Source of the DNA: Acidobacteriota bacterium
GTDB taxonomy: Bacteria; Acidobacteriota; Vicinamibacteria; Vicinamibacterales; JAFNAJ01
DNA: 41,908 bases
NCBI GenBank assembly: GCA_023384575.1
Contig: JAHDVP010000044.1
Location: 1-41,908 of the forward strand
Reading direction: 5' to 3'
Of this stretch, positions 37,176-41,908 are shown one piece after another. The translations under genes were made by a program, and so were the position numbers. Each line of letters opens with the position of its first letter. The first letter of the stretch is position 1. The notes under the pieces are model-generated. The model did not search any database. It was not told where the DNA came from and saw nothing but the letters and a program-made list of their open reading frames with translations.

Positions 37176-37514
37176 ATGCCGGATGATCTCTACTCGGCGC
37201 TCGACCCCGGCATTCGAGACATCGTGCGCCTCCTCCATGGCGCCGGTTTCGTCACCACGGACTCTGGGGATGGCGTCACGAAACCGCCAGATGAGCGCAC
37301 GTTCGACGTGCCGCATGTCGTGTGCCGCGTCGACGATCATCAGCGGCTCATCAAGGAAGCGTTTCGTCTCTGGCGCACGCTTCCGGTCGGCTGGCGCGTC
37401 GAAGCGAACTTCTGCCCACACGATCGCGTGGCGCTGCTCGTGGCGGAGTATCTACCAGGCGGGGAAGCGAGGACTGACGATGCACCACCTGAAGCCACCG
37501 ACACCGTTTGCTGA
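37176..37514 (+). CDS. Hypothetical phage protein
   Basis: A 112-aa protein. SALDPGIRDIVRLLHGAGFV, TTDSGDG and VEANFCPHDRVALLVAEYLP have a mixed alpha/beta character; the G-F-x-T-x-D-S-GDG pattern with a later D...A.L recurs in small phage proteins of unknown role. It starts 3 bp after the previous stop and partly overlaps the next short gene. Not further assignable. Confidence 0.65.
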   Translation: MPDDLYSALDPGIRDIVRLLHGAGFVTTDSGDGVTKPPDERTFDVPHVVCRVDDHQRLIKEAFRLWRTLPVGWRVEANFCPHDRVALLVAEYLPGGEARTDDAPPEATDTVC

Positions 37515-37668
37515 CGCGCTCGCGCTGCAAACCGTCGAGGCGTTCGTCGAGCGCGTCACCGCGCGCGTGGAGACGATGCGCGAGTCGTTCGCCTACGCGC
37601 TGCGCGCCGAGCTCACCGCCTGGCGCGAGGCCGTGCCGGAGGAAGCGAAGGAGGCCCCATGCGACTGA
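37480..37668 (+). CDS. Hypothetical helical small protein
   Basis: A 62-aa protein, mainly one or two amphipathic helices (ALALQTVEAFVERVTARVET, MRESFAYALRAELTAWREAV). gagg precedes the ATG by 7 nt. It overlaps the ends of both neighbouring genes, consistent with a packed operon. A coiled-coil interaction role is possible; unknown. Confidence 0.6.
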   Translation: MHHLKPPTPFADALALQTVEAFVERVTARVETMRESFAYALRAELTAWREAVPEEAKEAPCD

Positions 37669-37898
37669 CGCGGGACAGCTCCGAGGTCTGGGCGATTGCG
37701 GCCGGCGTCGCGCTGTTTGGGTATCTGGCCTGGGCCGAGGCGCCGCCGTGGGAGTGGACGTACCCGCAGTGGGTGCAGTTTGGATCGGCGGTCTTCGCCT
37801 GGCTCTCCGGCCGGGCGGCCAACTCGTTCCGGTTCCTCGAGCCGCCCAGGGCGCCTCGACCGACCACGTCGCCGGCAGGCGACCCAGGACGCGGCTGA
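37659..37898 (+). CDS. Small membrane protein, holin candidate
   Basis: A 79-aa protein with two hydrophobic segments: WAIAAGVALFGYLAWA (about residues 11-26) and QWVQFGSAVFAWLSGRAANS (about 37-56), separated by the PPWEWTYP turn. The two-pass small protein with a W-E-W-x-Y-x-Q-W motif is found in siphophages near lysis or fiber genes and is sometimes called a holin. It is 4.4 kb from the endolysin, so the holin role is less certain than for the XhlA-like protein. Confidence 0.55.
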   Translation: MRLTRDSSEVWAIAAGVALFGYLAWAEAPPWEWTYPQWVQFGSAVFAWLSGRAANSFRFLEPPRAPRPTTSPAGDPGRG

Positions 37899-37916
37899 CG
37901 CCGCACAGGAGTAGAC

Positions 37917-38300
37917 ATGCGACGACGAGTGCTCTGCCTCTTCCTCTTGCTGGCGATTGCGGGGCCGGTGGCCGCGCAGGAGACGCCGATCCCGCCGCCG
38001 ACCGGCCCGGTGGTGTTCTGCGGCGAGCAGATCGCGCCGACGGCGGACACGTATGCGCTGATGTTCGACGGCGGGGCGCCGGAGGCGCTGACGATGGACG
38101 CGGCGGTGGAGCCGGCGTGTCCGGTGGGGACCACGCATTCCTTCCGCGTGCCGGCGGCGCGGTTCACGGTGGGCCAGCACACGCTTGCGGTCCGTGCGAC
38201 GAACGCGTACGGCACGACGGACGGGCCAATCTACACCGTGACGGTGGGGATTGCGCCTGGACCGTTTTCGATCACGGCGGTCATTCCGCCGGGGGCGTAG
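37917..38300 (+). CDS. Exported Ig/FN3-like protein 2
   Basis: A 127-aa protein. Signal peptide residues 1-20 (MRRRVLCLFLLLAIAGPVAA), Gln at +1. A Pro-rich start is followed by one beta-sandwich: TYALMFDGGAPEALTMDAAV, ACPVGTTHSFRVPAARFTVG, HTLAVRATNAYGTTDGPIYT, an FN3-type layout (y.l..DGg......, C, ...l..G.Htl.VrA.N.yG...gp). Two Cys may form a disulfide. It resembles 33499-33888 in size, export signal and strand motifs. Confidence 0.65.
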   Translation: MRRRVLCLFLLLAIAGPVAAQETPIPPPTGPVVFCGEQIAPTADTYALMFDGGAPEALTMDAAVEPACPVGTTHSFRVPAARFTVGQHTLAVRATNAYGTTDGPIYTVTVGIAPGPFSITAVIPPGA

Positions 38301-38306
38301 GGGTGC

Positions 38307-40331
38307 ATGCGTCGGCTGATCGTCGCCGGGTGGCTGGCGCTGGCGTCGGCGGGGGGGGTGTCGGCGCAGACGCCGCGCCCGGTCACGGTCCTGTGGGATC
38401 TCGACGCCTCGCACGAGGGCGTGACGACGTGGGAGATCGACGCGGACGGGGTGACGGTCGCCTGCACGGACGTGGCGGTCGTCGGCGAGGCGCGTCAGTG
38501 TGGGGCGGCGCTGCTGCCTGGGACGTACGAGGCGTTCCGGCTGCGCGGGGTGGCGGCGTCGTGCGGCGATCCGGTGGTCGCGCCGTGTCCGGGGGGCTGG
38601 TCGGCGCCGATAGCGGTGACGGTGCCGTCGGCCGACGCGCCGGGCACCTTCATCATTCGCGCGGCGCGGGCGCCGCCGCCTGAGGAGCCGAGCATGCTGC
38701 TGCTGTACGTGAACTTCGAGGCGGGGCCACCAGGCGGAAGCACGTATACCCTGGGCGCGACGGAGCATTCGGCCGGGTCAGATGCCCTCGAATTGCAGTT
38801 CACGTTTGGCGGCGCGATCAACGCCACGGGGGCGACGGTCGGCAGCTACGGCGTCCAGACCAGTGGATTCAACTGCGGCGTGCGATTGCCCGCATCGAGC
38901 GGGGACGTCTGGCCACGTGATGCGGGCCGCGTCGGCTGGTGGGTGACGTTCGACGGCAGTAATGATGTGGCGCTGTTCACGTCGGTCGACTCCTCCGTAC
39001 ACGTGGAAGTCCGGAGCAACGGGAATCTCCGTCTGTTCTGGGGTGGGTCGTTTCTACTCGCGACGGGCGATTACAGCTCATTCATTCCGACGGATCGCAC
39101 GCCGGTCTTCATTGAGCTCAAGTGGGACCGGACGAACAACCTTCGCGCGTTGCGCTTTTCGACGGACGGCGCGGCCGGCACCTGGCGCGAGAATACCGAC
39201 TCATGGACGCAACCGGCCCACGCGACGTACGTCAGGTGGGCCGGTGAGTACGGCGCGGCGTACTTCGACAATTTGATGATCTCGGACGACCCCGATGAAG
39301 ACCTCTACGCGCTGCGGAACCTCACGGATTACGCAGACTACGGGGGTGGCGGCGGCGGCCAGACCTACAACGAGGCGCTGTCGCTCGCGGCGGCCGCAGA
39401 CCTGGCCCCCAGCGGCTCGCTGGTGATGAGTGCGACGCAAGCGCTGTCCGCCTCGGCGGCGCTGGCCCCGTCGGCCGCGCTCGTCATCGGCGCCACCGTC
39501 GCGCTCGCCGCCGACGCCGCGATCACGACGCCCTCGCAGGCGGCGCTCGCCGGCACGCTCACCCTGCCCGCGGCGGCGGCCCTCACGCCGACGAGCACCG
39601 CCGCCCTCGTGGCGACGCTCGCCCTCCAGGGTGCGGGCGGGCTGGGGGTCACCTCGCAGGCCACGTTGGGCGCCGCGCTGGCCCTGCCCGCCGAGGCTGG
39701 GCTTGGCGTCACCTCGCAAGCCACGCTGGGCGCCTCGCTGGCTCTGCCTGCGGCGGCGGGGCTCGGCGTCGTCTCCCAGGCGACGGTCGACGCCGCGCTG
39801 GCGCTCGTCGCCTCGGGCACGCTGACGCCGGCCGGTGCCGTCGTCGCGCAGGCCGTGCTCGCGCTCGGCCTCGAAGCGGGCTACGTCACCAGCGCGCAGA
39901 TCGTCGGGGCGCCCGAGACGCACCACGAGACGCTGGCGCTCGCCGCCGCGGCGGGCCTCGAGCTCCAGGCCACGGGCCTTCTCGGCGCCGTGCAGGCGTT
40001 TGCCGCGGCCGCAGGGCTGACCCAGGACGGCGCGACCGTCATCGGGCGCGCCCTCGCCCTGGCCGTCGAAGCCGACCTCACGACGGCCGCGCAGGGCGTG
40101 CTGCGGCCGACGCTGGCGCTTCCCGTCGACGCCACACTCACGAGCCAAGCGCAGGCGCAGCTCGTCGCCCTGCTGACGCTCTCGGCGGCGGCCGTGCTCG
40201 CCCAGGCGGCGCAGCTCCAGGGCGTCATCACGTACGACGTCCTCAAGGTCGCGGCGGAGACCCTGCGCGCCGCGGCCGTGACCCACGAGACCCTGCGCGC
40301 CGCGCGGGCGCTCGACGAGACCCTTCACTGA
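38307..40331 (+). CDS. Exported fiber-like protein with Ig-like domain and 20-residue repeats
   Basis: A 674-aa protein. Signal peptide 1-20 (MRRLIVAGWLALASAGGVSA), Gln at +1. About 25-125: FN3-like domain related to the two other exported Ig-like proteins (TTWEIDADGVTVACTDVAVV; GWSAPIAVTVPSADAPGTFI). About 130-345: LamG/jelly-roll-like domain (SGDVWPRDAGRVGWWVTFDG; RTPVFIELKWDRTNNLRALR; YGAAYFDNLMISDDPDED). After GGGGGG, residues about 350-640 are roughly a dozen 20-residue repeats of the type xL..sSqA.L.A.LaLpaaA. The end repeats ETLRAAA. Possible roles: adhesive stalk of the tail or a secreted surface fiber. Confidence 0.65.
   Translation: MRRLIVAGWLALASAGGVSAQTPRPVTVLWDLDASHEGVTTWEIDADGVTVACTDVAVVGEARQCGAALLPGTYEAFRLRGVAASCGDPVVAPCPGGWSAPIAVTVPSADAPGTFIIRAARAPPPEEPSMLLLYVNFEAGPPGGSTYTLGATEHSAGSDALELQFTFGGAINATGATVGSYGVQTSGFNCGVRLPASSGDVWPRDAGRVGWWVTFDGSNDVALFTSVDSSVHVEVRSNGNLRLFWGGSFLLATGDYSSFIPTDRTPVFIELKWDRTNNLRALRFSTDGAAGTWRENTDSWTQPAHATYVRWAGEYGAAYFDNLMISDDPDEDLYALRNLTDYADYGGGGGGQTYNEALSLAAAADLAPSGSLVMSATQALSASAALAPSAALVIGATVALAADAAITTPSQAALAGTLTLPAAAALTPTSTAALVATLALQGAGGLGVTSQATLGAALALPAEAGLGVTSQATLGASLALPAAAGLGVVSQATVDAALALVASGTLTPAGAVVAQAVLALGLEAGYVTSAQIVGAPETHHETLALAAAAGLELQATGLLGAVQAFAAAAGLTQDGATVIGRALALAVEADLTTAAQGVLRPTLALPVDATLTSQAQAQLVALLTLSAAAVLAQAAQLQGVITYDVLKVAAETLRAAAVTHETLRAARALDETLH
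39366..40220 (+). repeat. 60-bp coding tandem repeats (20-residue units)
   Basis: About a dozen units of 60 bp, one with 63 and one with about 75. The best conserved neighbours are at 39639-39820, encoding GLGVTSQATLGAALALPAEA, GLGVTSQATLGASLALPAAA and GLGVVSQATVDAALALVAS. Leu, Ala and the small residues keep a fixed register, as in a solenoid of short strands. Outer copies have drifted, so the array is old at its edges and recently amplified in the middle. Confidence 0.8.
40257..40304 (+). repeat. 18-bp direct repeat at the 3' end of the repeat protein
   Basis: gagaccctgcgcgccgcg occurs at 40257-40274 and again at 40287-40304, encoding two ETLRAA units 10 codons apart. A third ETL ends the protein. 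The spacing differs from the 60-bp array, so this is a separate small duplication. Confidence 0.6.
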
Positions 40332-40347
40332 CCCAAGGAGCCAGACC

Positions 40348-40866
40348 ATGGACCGATCCGAACAGCAGCTTCTGCAGGCCCGTGCCGAGACCAAGTACGT
40401 CATGGAGTGCTTCGGCGCCGATGGTGCGCTGAAGTGGCGCGAGGAGTTCCCGAACCTCGTCGTCACGGAGGGCCGGAACGCCCTGCTCAACGGCACGTTC
40501 GATGCGCCGGCCGGATCCGTGGCGTGGTATGTCGGCCTCGTCACCGACGGCGGCAGCAACAGCTACGCCGCCGGCGACACGCTCGCGTCGCACGCCGGGT
40601 GGGCCGAGGCGACCGGCTACACCGGCAACCGCAAGGTCTGGACGAAGAACGGCAGCGCCAGCGCCGGCAGCATGAGCAACTCATCGTCGCCGGCGTCCTT
40701 CGCGATCACCGCGAACGCGAGCATCGCCGGCGCGTTCCTGGCGAGCGCCGAGACCGGCACCGTCGGCACGCTCTACGGCGTCGGGGCGTTCACGGCCGGC
40801 ACGCGCGCGGTGCAGAACGGTGACACCTTGAACGTCACCGTCACGCCGAGCGTCACGGCCAGCTGA
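40348..40866 (+). CDS. Virion-associated protein, tail region
   Basis: A 172-aa protein. ETKYVMECFGADGALKWREE, NLVVTEGRNALLNGTFDA and WYVGLVTDGGSNSYAAGDTL, then SHAGWAEATGYTGNRKVW and AFTAGTRAVQNGDTLNVTVT, match a frequent phage pattern in which a short tail-associated beta protein has G..l.....f......w.vGLi.......A.DT..sH.GW.E. AAGGAG precedes the ATG by 8 nt. It probably belongs to the virion, but the exact role is unknown. It follows the repeat protein by 17 bp. Confidence 0.7.
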   Translation: MDRSEQQLLQARAETKYVMECFGADGALKWREEFPNLVVTEGRNALLNGTFDAPAGSVAWYVGLVTDGGSNSYAAGDTLASHAGWAEATGYTGNRKVWTKNGSASAGSMSNSSSPASFAITANASIAGAFLASAETGTVGTLYGVGAFTAGTRAVQNGDTLNVTVTPSVTAS

Positions 40867-40880
40867 CGGCGAGACGAGCC

Positions 40881-40908
40881 GGCACGGGACGGAGGGCCGT
40901 CCCGTGCC
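40881..40908. terminator. Perfect 12-bp hairpin, possible terminator
   Basis: ggcacgggacgg (40881-40892), loop aggg, ccgtcccgtgcc (40897-40908). There is no T-tract, so intrinsic termination is uncertain. It sits in the only notable gap (64 bp) of the late operon's end, between two virion-type genes, and may set the level of the last gene or stabilise the upstream mRNA. Confidence 0.5.
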
Positions 40909-40930
40909 CACGCCCGGGGAGAGGTGTGGT

Positions 40931-41317
40931 ATGTCGACGCTCTTCGATCGCGTCCGGATCAACGAAGGGTCGAGCGCGCAGTACGCGTGCACCTTCACCG
41001 ACCAGGCCGGTGTGGCCATCACCTCAGGGGCGATCTCGGCGATCCGCTGCACGCTCCGCGACGATCGCACCGGCCAGATCGTCAACGGTCGCGACGCGCA
41101 ACCCGTCCTGAATGCCAACGGCGGCGTCTTGGCGTCTGACGGCGCGTTCGCGCTGACGCTGGGCCCTGCCGACACGGCCCTCGTCTCCGAGACGCCCACG
41201 CGGACGCCCCATCTGCGGCGGCTCACGTTCGAGGTGACGTTCGACGCGGGCGTCATCACGCACGAGGTGCGCTTCTACCTCCGGCCGCTCGGCGACATTC
41301 CGATGACCGAGCCGTGA
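40931..41317 (+). CDS. Hypothetical virion-type protein, last rightward gene
   Basis: A 128-aa, beta-rich protein (RINEGSSAQYACTFTDQAGV, ITSGAISAIRCTLRDDRTGQ, HLRRLTFEVTFDAGVITHEV). The f.Dq.G..i....i....tL.d..tg..in.r..q.vlN.n.g....dG...l.L.p.D phrase is common in phage structural proteins of unknown role that resemble an Ig-like fold. gagg precedes ATG 41318-proximal start at 40931. It ends the late transcription unit and converges with the DUF3892 gene. Confidence 0.7.
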   Translation: MSTLFDRVRINEGSSAQYACTFTDQAGVAITSGAISAIRCTLRDDRTGQIVNGRDAQPVLNANGGVLASDGAFALTLGPADTALVSETPTRTPHLRRLTFEVTFDAGVITHEVRFYLRPLGDIPMTEP

Positions 41318-41350
41318 GGCCCGAACGTCACCTGCCCGAGGCTCGGCCCC

Positions 41351-41638
41351 CTATGGGCATTCAGGGAGACTCAGCAGGTTGTTCGGCTCGTCGCCATCAG
41401 CTTCAGTCTTGAGGTACTTGTTGTTGAAGCGACTGACGGCGACGATCACCCACACGGAGTCCAGAGGCGGTCTGGCGACGTAGAATCGCCACCTTCCCGA
41501 CTCAATCCCGGCGATGGCCTCTGGCTGAGGGATCTTCCAGCGCGTGCCATCGGAATTCACGCCGCCAATGTGCGTGATGCGCTCGTACGGGTTCCTGCGG
41601 TCATCCTTGTTGATGCACTTGACCTGAAGAGTACTCAC
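41351..41638 (-). CDS. DUF3892 protein
   Basis: A 95-aa protein. [40 protein letters not shown] and [17 protein letters not shown] follow the DUF3892 family: i.ci.kdd...p.eri..iGG......W.i...eAi..Ie.g...fyV. The function of the family is unknown. GTG at 41638 has GGAGGTGA upstream. It is leftward beside attR, lower in G+C than the late genes, and probably an accessory gene expressed in the lysogen. Confidence 0.8.
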   Translation of the reverse strand: MSTLQVKCINKDDRRNPYERITHIGGVNSDGTRWKIPQPEAIAGIESGRWRFYVARPPLDSVWVIVAVSRFNNKYLKTEADGDEPNNLLSLPECP

Positions 41639-41777
41639 TGGTCACCTCCGTGAGCGGGCGGGGGCAGGACACGTCGCTCGGCCAGGGCGAGGCCGCGCTC
41701 TATAGGGAGATGCGCGAAACGGCGGATGAAGCTGCAGCGGCTGGGTGCGGCGTCAGGACCGTGGTCCCCGGAACGCG

Positions 41778-41801
41778 TCGCAACACTTTTCGCAACACCC
41801 C
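41778..41801 (+). repeat. Integrase arm-like direct repeat, right copy
   Basis: Exact 24-bp match to 174-197, again with two cgcaacac octamers 12 bp apart. A third partial copy (cgcaacag) follows at about 41814. The block ends 57 bp before the att core. Best read as the other attP arm. Confidence 0.6.
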
Positions 41802-41835
41802 ACTAGATGAAAGTCGCAACAGGGCGCGAGGCGTG

Positions 41836-41851
41836 CCCGTAAGTCGTTGAC
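41836..41851. repeat. Inverted repeat flanking the att core, right arm
   Basis: The sequence cccgtaagtcgttgac is the inverted partner of 86-101 with two mismatches, 7 bp before the attR core. It lies just past the CCA end of the tRNA-Leu, so it could in principle be host-derived, but its match to the left arm argues that it belongs to attP. Confidence 0.4.
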
Positions 41852-41858
41852 AGGCTTG

Positions 41859-41908
41859 GTGCGGAAGAGAGGACTCGAACCTCCACGGGGTTGCCCCCAC
41901 TAGCTCCT
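41859..41908 (-). repeat. attR: attR: 50-bp direct repeat, 3' half of tRNA-Leu
   Basis: Identical to 1-50. Here the minus strand also encodes the terminal CCA (complement at 41857-41859). The 5' half of the tRNA would lie beyond the window, so this should be the junction at which the phage-borne 3' half restores an intact tRNA-Leu. If the sequence is instead a circular phage genome, the repeat is the single attP core read twice. Confidence 0.85.

Larger units (their letters stand above)
41639..41858. other. Gene-free attP arm region
   Basis: About 220 bp between the DUF3892 start and the att core. I see the 24-bp arm-like repeat at 41778-41801, a further cgcaac at about 41814, and the inverted repeat at 41836-41851. 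A rightward frame across it lacks a ribosome binding site and reads through these sites, so I do not call a gene. Confidence 0.6.

Noticed and set aside
41650-41850. 66-aa rightward frame beside attR
   Set aside because: No ribosome binding site, and it covers the arm-like repeats. Composition does not look like a protein.
1-41908. CRISPR arrays, insertion sequences, rRNA or complete tRNA genes
   Set aside because: I looked for regularly spaced repeats, transposase motifs and tRNA cloverleafs; only the partial tRNA-Leu at the two ends and the coding 60-bp repeats were found.

Overview
The window is a complete temperate siphovirus genome, about 41.9 kb and strongly GC-rich, lying between two identical 50-bp direct repeats (1-50 and 41859-41908). 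On the minus strand each repeat is the 3' half of a tRNA-Leu gene. The tyrosine integrase lies next to the left repeat, so the simplest reading is a prophage bounded by attL and attR; a circular phage genome cut at a terminal repeat would look the same from the inside. The host cannot be named. High GC, TTGAC-type -35 boxes, AGGAGG ribosome binding sites and Gram-negative-like signal peptides point to a GC-rich bacterium with an ordinary sigma-70 system. All six predicted secreted proteins have Gln at the +1 position of the signal peptidase site, a habit known as the Q-rule in Bacteroidetes.

Layout. 1-823: attL, integrase-arm-like repeats, a promoter whose spacer is a perfect 26-bp palindrome, a small protein and a ribbon-helix-helix regulator. 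830-4289 (mostly leftward): integrase, a 29-aa Cys-rich mini-protein, a roughly 450-bp gene-free stretch with two orphan rightward promoters each followed by strong hairpins, a small membrane protein, a zinc-ribbon membrane protein with a decayed duplicate of its 5' end, and a repressor-like HTH gene. 4310-8507 (rightward early genes): a probably leaderless HTH gene, a CII/CP76-like regulator, a second excisionase-like HTH protein, small proteins, a YfbR-like HD nucleotidase and a replication-initiation-like protein. 8504-12709: a truncated methylase, an HNH protein carrying a captured N-terminus, a DUF5131 (Gp37/Gp68-like) protein, a cytosine-5 DNA methyltransferase and a Vsr-like nuclease.

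12709-28719 is a canonical HK97-type morphogenesis block: HNH, small terminase, large terminase, portal, S49 protease, HK97-fold capsid, connector, head closure, tail terminator, tail tube, G/GT chaperone pair with a -1 frame change, gp10-like protein, 1217-aa tape measure and a tail hub. 28716-41317 is the fiber, lysis and accessory region. It holds a LamG-containing fiber-like protein, a 994-aa two-part protein, an XhlA-like coiled-coil membrane protein, an M15-type endolysin, a holin candidate, and a 674-aa protein with about a dozen 20-residue repeats. Six proteins here begin with a signal peptide, which is unusual for genes placed as virion components. A leftward DUF3892 gene and the attP arm close the window.

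The least explained parts are the exported tail-region proteins (three with a related Ig/FN3-like domain), the 20-residue repeat protein, the orphan promoter/hairpin units between integrase and repressor, and two Cys-rich mini-genes whose Shine-Dalgarno sequences lie inside perfect hairpins.
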